From JAWKWH01 sp963669455 (GTDB lineage Bacteria; Pseudomonadota; Alphaproteobacteria; Rhizobiales; Rhizobiaceae), in NCBI GenBank assembly GCA_963669455.1, contig OY770026.1, positions 2,170,001 through 2,234,000 of the forward strand: a stretch of DNA of 64,000 bases, written 5' to 3'. Numbering within the stretch: position 1 is the first letter of the stretch; every line of letters begins with the position of its first letter. A program made the translations under genes and the position numbers. The notes beneath the pieces are model-generated. The model saw nothing but the letters and a program-made list of their open reading frames with translations. It searched no databases and was not told the DNA's origin. Shown here piece by piece: positions 28,457 through 36,340 of this stretch.

Positions 28457-28909
28457 ATGCGTATATTTACACGATTGGCACTGGCAGCGGTTTTGGCAAC
28501 AGCATTTGCCGGCAATGCGGTGGCGGATGATGATGATGACGATAATTTTGGAAAGGCAGGCATCTTGTCATCGAAAAACCGGGCCGATTTGCCCGAGCTT
28601 ACGCTTTCTTCCGGGGTTCCTTTGCTGGAATCCGGCAAGCTGGAGCTGAAGTCAGGTACGTACTATGAAATCGAAATTACCGCTGACGGCAGCCAGGAAT
28701 TAGCCCTTGCGGGATCGGCGTTTTTTCGCGCAATATGGATTGATGAGATTGTTATAGAGGGCATTGAGATCAGGCCGCTTGGTGTCGACAGTCTGGAGTT
28801 CGATGAAGCGGGAACCGCCGAAATCAGCTTTTTGGCGATCAAGCCTGGAACCTATTCGTTTGGCGTTCCTGGAAGCGACCTGCAAAGAGTAGAGATCACC
28901 ATCGAGTGA
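28457..28909 (+). CDS. Secreted protein with N-terminal poly-Asp, unknown
   Basis: I do not recognise a family. The 150-residue product has a signal peptide (MRIFTRLALAAVLATAFAG, ending AVA) and the mature chain starts with six aspartates followed by NFGKAG. The rest is strand-rich and acidic, ending in a cupredoxin-like stretch (GTAEISFLAIKPGTYSFGVPG). It has no cysteine or histidine, so a copper site is unlikely. Three ATGs (28445, 28451, 28457) compete; GGGGA favours 28457. Its stop overlaps the GTG of the ABC ATPase. The leading aspartates recall the porin-like protein at 11912. Confidence 0.7.
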   Translation: MRIFTRLALAAVLATAFAGNAVADDDDDDNFGKAGILSSKNRADLPELTLSSGVPLLESGKLELKSGTYYEIEITADGSQELALAGSAFFRAIWIDEIVIEGIEIRPLGVDSLEFDEAGTAEISFLAIKPGTYSFGVPGSDLQRVEITIE

Positions 28910-29652
28910 ATGAAAACGGAAAATTCCAAAAAGGTGGTCTGACTGTAGGCGAATTGACGCATCACTATGGGAGCAAGTGTGCTCTCGACAACGTCTCTTT
29001 CAAGATCACCGCAGGAACTTTCTGTGCATTGCTCGGCCCGAACGGCGCCGGTAAATCCACTCTGTTTGCCTTGCTGACGCGGTTGCTTTTGCCGGCTGCC
29101 GGCAAGGTGACCATTGCCGGTATCGATCTGTCGCAAAACCCGCGCACGGCACTGTCGAAGATGGGCGTCGTGTTCCAGCAGCCCACGCTTGATCTCGATC
29201 TGACCGTGCGGCAGAACCTATACTACTATGCCGCGCTGCACGGGATTTCCCGCCCCAAGGCGCGATCGCTTGCCGAGCGGGCGCTGAAACGGCTTGGCAT
29301 GGCCGAGCGCGTTGATGAAAAGGTCCGCACGCTCAATGGGGGCCATCGCCGGCGCACCGAGATCGCGCGGGCATTGCTGCATGGGCCTGAACTTCTGCTG
29401 CTGGATGAGCCGACGGTTGGCCTTGATCCCGAGGCGCGGCGGTCAATCACAAGACACGTCCATCAACTGGCTGCGGGTGACGGGTTGACCGTGCTTTGGG
29501 CGACCCATCTGGTCGACGAGGTTGACGATGCCGATCAACTGGTGCTGCTTCATCGCGGCCAGGTCGCAGCCAACGGGATTTGCGCGGAGGTTCGTGGCAG
29601 CGATCCGCTGTCCGACTTTTTCCACCGTCTGACCGGAAGCGAAACCCAATGA
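28906..29652 (+). CDS. ABC transporter ATP-binding protein of the PQQ alcohol locus (PedB-type)
   Basis: This 248-residue ABC ATPase shows Walker A GPNGAGKST, a Q-loop VFQQPTLD, a diverged signature LNGGHRRR in place of LSGGQ, Walker B LLLLDEPTVGLD and the H-loop ATH. It matches the TIGR03864 family found with PQQ alcohol dehydrogenases. GTG start overlaps the acidic protein's stop, and its own stop overlaps the permease ATG, so all three are coupled. The substrate of this ABC-2-type exporter is unknown. Confidence 0.92.
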   Translation: MNENGKFQKGGLTVGELTHHYGSKCALDNVSFKITAGTFCALLGPNGAGKSTLFALLTRLLLPAAGKVTIAGIDLSQNPRTALSKMGVVFQQPTLDLDLTVRQNLYYYAALHGISRPKARSLAERALKRLGMAERVDEKVRTLNGGHRRRTEIARALLHGPELLLLDEPTVGLDPEARRSITRHVHQLAAGDGLTVLWATHLVDEVDDADQLVLLHRGQVAANGICAEVRGSDPLSDFFHRLTGSETQ

Positions 29653-30443
29653 AAAGCGCGCTGATTTGCCTGATTGCCATTGTCGAGCGTGAGGGATTGC
29701 GCTTTTTATCGCAACGCGGCCGGTTTTTTGCTGCGCTGGTAAGGCCGCTCGTCTGGCTGATCGTATTTGCCGCTGGCTTTCGCGCCGCGCTCGGGCTCTC
29801 GATTGCGCCGCCTTATCAGACCTACATCACCTATGAAGTCTATATCGTGCCCGGCTTGTGCGGCATGGTTCAGCTGTTCAACGGCATGCAGTCATCGCTT
29901 AGCCTGGTTTATGACCGCGAAATGGGATCGATGCGGCTGCTCCTGACCAGCCCGATGCCGCGCTGGTGGCTGTTGGTCTGCAAACTGTTTGCCGGCACGG
30001 TGATCTCCATCATCCAGGTCTATGCATTTCTCGCAATAGCCGCGCTGGCCGGTATCGACTTTCCCGTGACCGGGTATCTGCTTCTCTTCCCGGTGTTGTT
30101 GATGACCGGTATGATGATGGGCGCACTCGGATTGTTTTTGTCGTCGACAATCCGGCAGCTGGAGAATTTTGCCGGCGTGATGAACTTTGTCATCTTTCCC
30201 ATGTTCTTCCTGTCGACCGCGCTTTATCCATTGTGGAAAATGGCTGAAGCCTCGACTGTCCTGCGTGACATATGTGCGTTCAATCCGTTCAGTCATGCCG
30301 TCGAATTCATCCGGTTTGCGCTCTACGGTCAAATCAATGGCTGGGCGCTTGGTTGGACGGCAATCGCGTTTGCAATCTTTCTTGCCGGCAGTCTGATCGG
30401 CTATGATCCGGCGCGAAGTTCTGTGGGCCTAAAGGGCAAGTAG
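29649..30443 (+). CDS. pedC: ABC-2 type permease of the PQQ alcohol locus (PedC-type)
   Basis: This 264-residue integral membrane protein has about six hydrophobic segments and the ABC-2 permease block SMRLLLTSPMPRWWLLVCKL, with a C-terminal FNPFSHAVEFIRFALYGQ motif. It pairs with the ATPase encoded just upstream, sharing an ATGA overlap. The family resembles TIGR03861 (PedC). It may export or flip a lipid, cofactor or toxic intermediate rather than import; direction and substrate are unproven. Confidence 0.9.
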   Translation: MKSALICLIAIVEREGLRFLSQRGRFFAALVRPLVWLIVFAAGFRAALGLSIAPPYQTYITYEVYIVPGLCGMVQLFNGMQSSLSLVYDREMGSMRLLLTSPMPRWWLLVCKLFAGTVISIIQVYAFLAIAALAGIDFPVTGYLLLFPVLLMTGMMMGALGLFLSSTIRQLENFAGVMNFVIFPMFFLSTALYPLWKMAEASTVLRDICAFNPFSHAVEFIRFALYGQINGWALGWTAIAFAIFLAGSLIGYDPARSSVGLKGK

Positions 30444-30490
30444 GTTATTCTTGAAAACCGTGTTATGAGGCTTCCAACAGGAGGACCGAG

Positions 30491-31039
30491 ATGAAATACG
30501 CGATTTTGCTTGCCTCAATACTGTGCGCTTCTCAAGCTTTTGCCAGTGAGGACGATCTCGATCCAGGCGGCACGCTTAACCCGGATGAAATGTCGCTGAA
30601 ACGATCAGTCGATTTGGCCCGGGAGGGTAAGGTCGACATGATGATCTGCGCCCAGGGTTACGTCATGACAAAAAAAGGCTCGCATGACGATGCACTGACC
30701 ATTTTCAAAGAGTGCTCCAAAAAGGGCTACACCCATGCGATGACCTGGATGTCGTATATGGAAACCAATGGTTTCGGCGGGCCTGAAAATCCGGGGATTG
30801 CCGCTGATTGGGATCGCCGGGCGGCGGAAGCTGGCGATCCCATCGGTGCTTTGAATTACGGTCTGGACCTGCTGCGCGGCCATGGCGTGGAGCGCGATTT
30901 GGAGCTTGCCAAAAAATATATCGACGAGGCGGCACGGGCAGGCATCAGGGATGCGATTGACGTACAGGAGGCAGACTACGACTACCATGTGGTCACGCCA
31001 GACGCCGACAATTGGCGTTACGACAAAAGATTTTACTGA
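30491..31039 (+). CDS. Secreted Sel1-repeat protein
   Basis: The 182-residue exported protein has a signal peptide ending SQAFA and an acidic mature start (SEDDLDPGG). Tetratricopeptide-like Sel1 repeats follow: GSHDDALTIFKECSKKGYTHAMTWMSYM, DPIGALNYGLDLLRG and ELAKKYIDEAARAGIRDA. Sel1 proteins are protein-binding scaffolds. An AGGAGG-type site precedes the ATG. It lies 47 bases after the permease on the same strand and is probably the last gene of that operon, though it could have its own promoter. Confidence 0.78.
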   Translation: MKYAILLASILCASQAFASEDDLDPGGTLNPDEMSLKRSVDLAREGKVDMMICAQGYVMTKKGSHDDALTIFKECSKKGYTHAMTWMSYMETNGFGGPENPGIAADWDRRAAEAGDPIGALNYGLDLLRGHGVERDLELAKKYIDEAARAGIRDAIDVQEADYDYHVVTPDADNWRYDKRFY

Positions 31040-31069
31040 TCCGGGACGCTTCTAACTCAGTATCACGCG

Positions 31070-31663
31070 CTAACCGGCCACAATGCTGGCCGGTTGGCCG
31101 TCGAGCTTGATGATTCGCCCGGCTAGAATTTCAGCCTCATATTCGGAGTGGGTGACAAACAGGGTGGTTACTGCGCGCGCTTGGATCATATCCCGGCATA
31201 GCGGTAAAATGTCTTCGACGCGCTTGCGGTCAAGCGAGGCGAAAGGCTCGTCCATAATCAGCAATTCAGGCTGGGCTGTAAAAGCCCTGGCCAGCGCCAG
31301 CCGCCGTTGCTGGCCCAGCGAAAGCTGATTGGGAAAGTTCTCCTGCTTGCCATTGAGGCCGACCTCATCAAGAACCTGCAGGCATGTGTCCTTGCTGGCG
31401 CCGGTAACGAGTGTCAGATTGTCGAGCGCGCTTCGCCATGGCAACAGCGTCGGCTCTTGAAACACCATGGCTATTTTATCAGGCCGGCCGATGCTGCCGT
31501 CGAAATCCCTGTCCAGTCCGGCTAGAATCCTGAGCAATGTCGTCTTGCCAATACCCGACGGTCCCTGCAGGGCCACCGTCTCTCCCTTTTCCAGGCTGAA
31601 ATGGATATTTGCCAGAACCTGCTGCCCGCCAAACGCTTTCCGGTTGATCTTGATTTCGATCAT
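31070..31663 (-). CDS. NitT/TauT-family ABC transporter ATP-binding protein
   Basis: This 197-residue, short but complete ABC ATPase has Walker A GPSGIGKTT, signature LSLGQQRRLALARAF, Walker B LLIMDEPFASLD and H-loop VTHS. It resembles SsuB/TauB. The ATG at 31663 overlaps the permease stop, and GGAGG stands seven bases before it. With the permease and binding protein upstream it forms a NitT/TauT-type importer embedded in the PQQ alcohol region. The substrate is unknown. Confidence 0.9.
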   Translation of the reverse strand: MIEIKINRKAFGGQQVLANIHFSLEKGETVALQGPSGIGKTTLLRILAGLDRDFDGSIGRPDKIAMVFQEPTLLPWRSALDNLTLVTGASKDTCLQVLDEVGLNGKQENFPNQLSLGQQRRLALARAFTAQPELLIMDEPFASLDRKRVEDILPLCRDMIQARAVTTLFVTHSEYEAEILAGRIIKLDGQPASIVAG

Positions 31664-32397
31664 GAGCGCCTCCACCGGTTGACCCGGGTCTCGGCCGGTT
31701 GCAGCACAAAAATTTCGATTGCGAGCATGACGGCGATGAACGCGAATGCGTAGGCCAGGATCATTCCGACATCGAACAGTTGAAAATACAGGTGAATCTG
31801 AAAGCCGACGCCGTTCGGCCGGCCGAGAAACTCGACCACTAGAACGATTTTCCAGATCAAAGCCAGTCCTGAGCGCGCGGCCGCGGCCAAATGGGGCGCC
31901 AGTTGGGGAAGAACAAGGTGGAACAATTTGCGGCGGCGGCCAAGGCGGTAGATGGCGGCCAGATCATCAAGTGCCGGATCGAAAGCCCGGGCACCTTCCC
32001 GTATCATGGCAGTTACCAGCGGGATCTTGTTGACGGCCACCGCAATGACAGCTGCCGCCTCCGTCAGGCCGATCCAGATATAGCAAAGCACGATGGCTAC
32101 CAGGGCCGGCAAATTCAGGAAAATAACCAGCCATGGATCAAACCAGCGGTCGGCCAACCTATTGCGGCCCATGATCAGTCCGAGCGTCAGCCCGATTGCC
32201 ATCGACACGGTAAATGCGGCGATCACACGTGAAAGCGTGGCGGCCAGGTGTTTTACCATGGTGCCGCTTGCCGTCTCCTGGACGATCAGACCGGCCACGG
32301 TCAGGGGCGAGGGAAGCGACTGCTCATCCCCACCCAGAAAGGATGCAATGGCCCATATCGCGATAAACAGACCGAGAGAAAACAGCCGCACACTCAT
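31660..32397 (-). CDS. NitT/TauT-family ABC transporter permease
   Basis: The 245-residue permease has about six transmembrane helices, with a recognisable BPD_transp_1 region (AIYRLGRRRKLFHLVLPQLAPHLAAAARSGLALIWKIVLVVEFLG) that includes a diverged EAA loop. It overlaps the ATPase gene by four bases. The next gene upstream encodes the binding protein. Confidence 0.9.
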   Translation of the reverse strand: MSVRLFSLGLFIAIWAIASFLGGDEQSLPSPLTVAGLIVQETASGTMVKHLAATLSRVIAAFTVSMAIGLTLGLIMGRNRLADRWFDPWLVIFLNLPALVAIVLCYIWIGLTEAAAVIAVAVNKIPLVTAMIREGARAFDPALDDLAAIYRLGRRRKLFHLVLPQLAPHLAAAARSGLALIWKIVLVVEFLGRPNGVGFQIHLYFQLFDVGMILAYAFAFIAVMLAIEIFVLQPAETRVNRWRRS

Positions 32398-32436
32398 ATC
32401 AGCAGCATCGCATCTTTGCAGCCGGGCGTCTTGCTC

Positions 32437-33411
32437 CTAATTGGCAAGGTCGACAAAAACGCCGTCCGGCAGCGTGGTTGCCGCGCCGACAAGATCGGAT
32501 CCTCCGAATTCGGCCATGATTTCGAGCATCTGAGCGGCCGCGCCACGGTCAATCGGACCGGCACCTGGAATGCCGGCGATGAACCCTGATTTCAGCGCCG
32601 CAAAATCCGCATCGCTCTTGGCGCGCATCATCGGCCGCAGGCGGTCCCAGGCTGTTTCGTCGGATTGCAGCTTGTTCTTCGCTGCCCGCGAAGCGGCCAC
32701 GAGACCCGCCACCAGATCGGGATTCTCCTTTAGCAGGGAACCCGGCACCACATAGCCCAGAAGCGGCAGTTCCGGGTCAAGACCCAGTGTCTCAGCGGCA
32801 TCAGCCACGGTGAGCAGCGGACGCATATTGCGCGTTTGCATCTTGGCGGCAAAATGCCAGAAATTGATTGCCCCGTCGGTGCCGCCGGCCAACGCCGTCT
32901 TGAAAATCAGCGGCGGCGCACCAAACACCTGTTCGGTTTCGACGGCAAGGTCGAAACCGAGTTCCTTTTTGGCGTAGGCCCGCATGATCAGCCAGCTCTT
33001 GTCCACCGGGCCGCCGGCAATGCCGATTTTCTTGTCCTTCAGGTCCGCAAGGCTGGTTGCCGGGCTGTCATTTTTGACCATCAGGCTGCCGACCGATTTG
33101 GAATAGGGCAGAAAGACGAAGTCCTTGCCGTCGGCGCGCTGGCGGGCAACCCAGACCCAGTCGGCGACCGCGATGTCGGCCTCGCCCGCCTGGAGTGCGA
33201 TGCGCGTTGCCGCGATCCCCGCCATGCCGGTGACCTGAAGCTCAAACCCGTTGGCCTTGTCGTAGCCGAAATGTTTGATGGTATCGAGTTCCCAGTTGAC
33301 CGTTCCGACCTTTAAGACGGCAGCTTTCAAAACCGGTGTCTCGGCACTGGATATCGAGGTTACGCCGATTGCGATGGCGGCAGCCGCCAAGAGACGTAGA
33401 ATAGTGAGCAT
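32437..33411 (-). CDS. NitT/TauT-family periplasmic binding protein
   Basis: This 324-residue exported binding protein has a signal peptide (ending SISSAET) and an NMT1/SsuA-like fold (ALQAGEADIAVADWVWVARQRADG; KIGIAGGPVDKSWLIMRAYA). Related transporters take up sulfonates, nitrate or thiamine precursors. The ATG at 33411 follows GGGAG by nine bases; the longer in-frame reading to 33534 runs through the TGTACATTGGTACA element and is rejected. It is first in a binding protein-permease-ATPase operon. Confidence 0.88.
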   Translation of the reverse strand: MLTILRLLAAAAIAIGVTSISSAETPVLKAAVLKVGTVNWELDTIKHFGYDKANGFELQVTGMAGIAATRIALQAGEADIAVADWVWVARQRADGKDFVFLPYSKSVGSLMVKNDSPATSLADLKDKKIGIAGGPVDKSWLIMRAYAKKELGFDLAVETEQVFGAPPLIFKTALAGGTDGAINFWHFAAKMQTRNMRPLLTVADAAETLGLDPELPLLGYVVPGSLLKENPDLVAGLVAASRAAKNKLQSDETAWDRLRPMMRAKSDADFAALKSGFIAGIPGAGPIDRGAAAQMLEIMAEFGGSDLVGAATTLPDGVFVDLAN

Positions 33412-33519
33412 GACGTTTTTCTCCCTGCGCATTGGCGTTCGCCGGCGCCTCGGTGCAAGGTTATGCTTCGCCAGCGGGCCGCGCAACTGCCCTGGACCTG
33501 CAATCGACGCCTGTAGACC

Positions 33520-33533
33520 TGTACATTGGTACA
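33520..33533. promoter_or_regulatory. Candidate operator TGTAC-N4-GTACA
   Basis: TGTACATTGGTACA is a perfect 5-4-5 inverted repeat about 109 bases upstream of the NitT/TauT binding protein start. A close relative occurs upstream of the alcohol dehydrogenase (34215-34228). TAC-N4-GTA spacing fits NarL/LuxR-type regulators. Confidence 0.45.
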
Positions 33534-33574
33534 AGAAACGGCGTTACTTTGTATTGGCACGCTCTAGGCAAAGA

Positions 33575-34138
33575 CTATTCGATCAGGATTTTTGGCAGCC
33601 AGTGGCTGCTGGCCTCGGCGGGTTCGATCTTACTATAGCCGAAGGGCCTGAAATTCCCGTCCTCCGGTGGTGCTGCCAGAATACCGAGATCGAGTTCATT
33701 GACGTCGCCCGTAATGACATCCCCGTCCACCTGCATTCGATAGTAGATGCCGTTCCACAGATTGATTCCATATTCTGTGGCGTCCTTCCAGACAAACATG
33801 GTGTCGTATTCCAGGTCGGTCAAATCCGATGCGGTGACCGATTTGCGGATATCATAGGGGTAGGGCACCCGGCACCATAGTTTCTCAGCGCCCTCAAGGC
33901 ATTTGAACGGCCGCATCGAAAGGAAATGATCGGCAAACAAATTGTCCGACCATTCGATATCGTAGTGATAGCGATCATCCTGCTGCCGGAAGGAAATTGT
34001 TGCGACCGGATGCTTGGTGCCGTTTTCTTCCATGAGGATTATCTTTTTGCTGCCGCTAAGCGGGCTTGCCACAACGTTTTGTCCAGCTGCCATCAGCGCT
34101 ACAAACACCGCAAAACCGATAAATGAATATGGCTTCAT
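33575..34138 (-). CDS. Exported protein of unknown function beside the alcohol dehydrogenase
   Basis: I do not recognise a named family. The 187-residue product has a signal peptide (FVALMAAGQNVVA) and a mixed strand-rich mature domain with two cysteines in CLEGAEKLWC that probably form a disulfide, and tryptophan/tyrosine-rich stretches (DATEYGINLWNGIYYRMQVDGD). It is divergent from the PQQ dehydrogenase and shares its 205-bp promoter region, which hints at co-regulation. AAGGAT precedes the ATG at 34138; a second in-frame ATG at 34147 is less well placed. Confidence 0.7.
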   Translation of the reverse strand: MKPYSFIGFAVFVALMAAGQNVVASPLSGSKKIILMEENGTKHPVATISFRQQDDRYHYDIEWSDNLFADHFLSMRPFKCLEGAEKLWCRVPYPYDIRKSVTASDLTDLEYDTMFVWKDATEYGINLWNGIYYRMQVDGDVITGDVNELDLGILAAPPEDGNFRPFGYSKIEPAEASSHWLPKILIE

Positions 34139-34214
34139 GTGTATCATCCTTGTCTGCCGGCGCTAAATTGCAACCGGCTCTGATAGCCTATCATGTCCAA
34201 AGAAGTTGCTTCTG

Positions 34215-34228
34215 GGTACCATAGTACA
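34215..34228. promoter_or_regulatory. Candidate operator upstream of the alcohol dehydrogenase
   Basis: GGTACCATAGTACA, read on the other strand TGTACTATGGTACC, repeats the TGTAC-N4-GTACM pattern found at 33520. It lies in the divergent region, about 116 bases before the dehydrogenase start, and overlaps a -10-like TACAAT (34225-34230) that lacks a good -35, as expected of an activated promoter. Confidence 0.45.
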
Positions 34229-34273
34229 ATATGATTTCGAGGCGTTAGCATCATAATTCTATGTGCAATATGG

Positions 34274-34311
34274 GCATTGCTTTTGGAACATAGCATTGCT
34301 TCACGAACATG
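34274..34311 (+). repeat. Two tandem 19-bp direct repeats before the alcohol dehydrogenase
   Basis: GCATTGCTT-N3-GAACATR occurs twice head to tail (34274-34292 and 34293-34311), about 32 bases upstream of the dehydrogenase start. A 19-bp period places both on nearly the same DNA face, suggesting a dimer-binding site or a 5' leader element. Confidence 0.55.
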
Positions 34312-34343
34312 GTAGTAGATACCTGTTTCTTTGGAGGAGAATC

Positions 34344-36122
34344 ATGAAAAAATTCGTCGCGACGGCTCTGGTTGCCGTTCTCGCAAGCAGCGTAGCATAT
34401 ACGGGGGCTGCGTACGCTCAAGTGACCGAGGCAGATCTCGCAAACGACACCAATACGCCTGGTGACGTCCTGACCAACGGGATGGGCCGGCATCTGCAGA
34501 GGCATTCTCCGCTGACAACGCTGAACAAGAAGAACGTCAAAAACCTGCTTCCGGCATGGGCGTTTTCGCTTGGCGGTGAAAAGCAGCGCGGTCAGGAAAC
34601 CCAGCCGCTTATACATGACGGCATCATGTATATCACCGGTTCTTATTCGCGCCTTTATGCGATCGACGTAAAAACCGGCAGGGAACTGTGGCAATATGAT
34701 GCGCGACTGCCGGAAGGTATTCTGCCTTGCTGTGACGTCGTCAATCGCGGTGGCGCAATCTATGGCGACAAGATTTATTTTGGAACGCTTGACGCCCGCG
34801 TCGTCGCACTGGACCTAAAGACAGGTGATGTCGTCTGGCGCAAGAAGATCGCCGACTACAAGGCCGGCTATTCTTATACCGCCGCTCCGCTGATCGTTAA
34901 GGGGCTGGTGATTACCGGCAATTCCGGTGGCGAGTTTGGCATCATCGGTGAGGTGCAGGCCCGCGACGCGGAGACCGGCGATCTGGTTTGGACGCGCCCG
35001 GTTATCGAAGGCCATATGGGGACCTTCAAGGGTGAAGAATCCACCATGACCGGCACATTGAACGCTAGCTGGCCTGGCGATTTGTGGAAGACCGGCGGTG
35101 GTGCAACCTGGCTTGGCGGATCCTATGATGCCGATACCGATACGGTTGTCATCGGTGCAGGCAATCCGGCACCATGGAACAGCTGGCTTCGTGACGCCGG
35201 CCAGAAAAACGACGGCAGTGGAGACAATCTTTACGCCGCAAGCCGGCTTGGCATTAATCCTGAGAATGGCGAAATCAAATGGCATTTCCAAACCACGCCT
35301 CGCGAGGGCTGGGATTATGATGGTGTCAATGAGGTCGTTGCCTATACCGATCGCGCCGGTAACAAGCGCTACGCCACGGCTGATCGCAACGGGTTCTTCT
35401 ATGTGCTCAACCGCGAAGACGGTAAATTCGTCTCTGCCGCACCGTTTGTCAGCAACATAAGCTGGGCAAGCGGCATTGATGACAATGGCCGGCCAATGTT
35501 TGTGGAGAACAATCGTCCTGGCAATCCGGCAGAGGCCGCAGATGGCAAAAAGGGTGATGTGGTTTTTGCCGTTCCATCCTTCCTCGGCGGCAAAAACTGG
35601 ATGCCAATGGCGTTCTCGCCTAAGACCGGAAACTTCTATGTTCCGTCCAATGAATGGGGCATGGATATCTGGAACGAGCCTGTAACCTACAAGAAGGGTG
35701 CGGCATATCTGGGTTCCGGTTTCACGATCAAGCCGATCTTCGAGGATCATATCGGCTCGCTGAAGGCGATTGACCCTGATACCGGCGAGATCAAGTGGGA
35801 GTACAAGAACGATGCTCCGCTATGGGCTGGTGTCATGACAACCGCTGGCGGTCTTGTCTTCACCGGTACGCCGGAAGGTGAGTTCATCGCATTTGACGAT
35901 GAGACCGGTGAGAAGCTCTGGTCGTTCCAGACCGGTTCGGGCGTTGTCGGCCAGCCGGTTACCTGGGAGCAGGATGGCGAGCAGTTCGTTTCCGTTATCT
36001 CTGGTTGGGGTGGCGCAGTTCCGCTATGGGGCGGCGAGGTTGCCAAAAAGGTGAACTACCTCAATCAGGGTGGCACACTTTGGACCTTCCGTTTGCCGAA
36101 GGAACTCGCTTCAATGGAGTGA
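34344..36122 (+). CDS. exaF: Lanthanide-type PQQ alcohol dehydrogenase (ExaF/PedH-like)
   Basis: This 592-residue periplasmic eight-bladed quinoprotein has a signal peptide (ending GAAYAQ), the adjacent-cysteine disulfide Cys129-Cys130 (LPCCDVV) that covers PQQ, and the catalytic Asp324 in GWDYDG. The second Asp (326), two positions on, is the extra ligand that marks lanthanide-dependent enzymes; Ca enzymes have a different residue there. Blocks such as GHMGTFKG, GAGNPAPWNSW, FLGGKNWMPMAFS and YLGSGFTIKP resemble ExaA/ExaF/PedH ethanol dehydrogenases more than XoxF, so ethanol and other short alcohols are the likely substrates. GGAGGAG precedes the ATG, and a strong terminator follows. Confidence 0.93.
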   Translation: MKKFVATALVAVLASSVAYTGAAYAQVTEADLANDTNTPGDVLTNGMGRHLQRHSPLTTLNKKNVKNLLPAWAFSLGGEKQRGQETQPLIHDGIMYITGSYSRLYAIDVKTGRELWQYDARLPEGILPCCDVVNRGGAIYGDKIYFGTLDARVVALDLKTGDVVWRKKIADYKAGYSYTAAPLIVKGLVITGNSGGEFGIIGEVQARDAETGDLVWTRPVIEGHMGTFKGEESTMTGTLNASWPGDLWKTGGGATWLGGSYDADTDTVVIGAGNPAPWNSWLRDAGQKNDGSGDNLYAASRLGINPENGEIKWHFQTTPREGWDYDGVNEVVAYTDRAGNKRYATADRNGFFYVLNREDGKFVSAAPFVSNISWASGIDDNGRPMFVENNRPGNPAEAADGKKGDVVFAVPSFLGGKNWMPMAFSPKTGNFYVPSNEWGMDIWNEPVTYKKGAAYLGSGFTIKPIFEDHIGSLKAIDPDTGEIKWEYKNDAPLWAGVMTTAGGLVFTGTPEGEFIAFDDETGEKLWSFQTGSGVVGQPVTWEQDGEQFVSVISGWGGAVPLWGGEVAKKVNYLNQGGTLWTFRLPKELASME

Positions 36123-36147
36123 TCCGAAACGCATAAAAGATCCAAAG

Positions 36148-36175
36148 AGCGCCGGCTTCGTGCCGGCGCTTTTTT
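36148..36175 (+). terminator. Rho-independent terminator after the alcohol dehydrogenase
   Basis: A perfect 9-bp stem, AGCGCCGGC / GCCGGCGCT, with a 5-nt loop is followed by five further T residues, 25 bases after the dehydrogenase stop. The enzyme is therefore probably transcribed alone. Confidence 0.92.
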
Positions 36176-36340
36176 ATGAAAAGCCGTTGACCGTTTATGC
36201 GAAACTCGTCGATGGCGAATGAGAACGTCGTATTCGCGAAAGAAGTCGAATATCGCATAGTATTGGACGGTTTCGCATCACCCGCGCTTCCCCTTGATCG
36301 CTACTCCTGCATTTCAATGAGAAAATCCGGGAGTGGTCCA

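Noticed and set aside
33555..33569. GG-N10-GC sigma-54-like site (TGGCACGCTCTAGGC)
   Set aside because: It points antisense into the end of the unknown exported protein gene, and the -12 part is AGGC rather than TTGC.
34344..36122. XoxF-type methanol dehydrogenase
   Set aside because: Several blocks, such as GHMGTFKG and FLGGKNWMPMAFS, fit ExaA/ExaF/PedH ethanol-type enzymes better; the lanthanide aspartate alone does not separate the two types.
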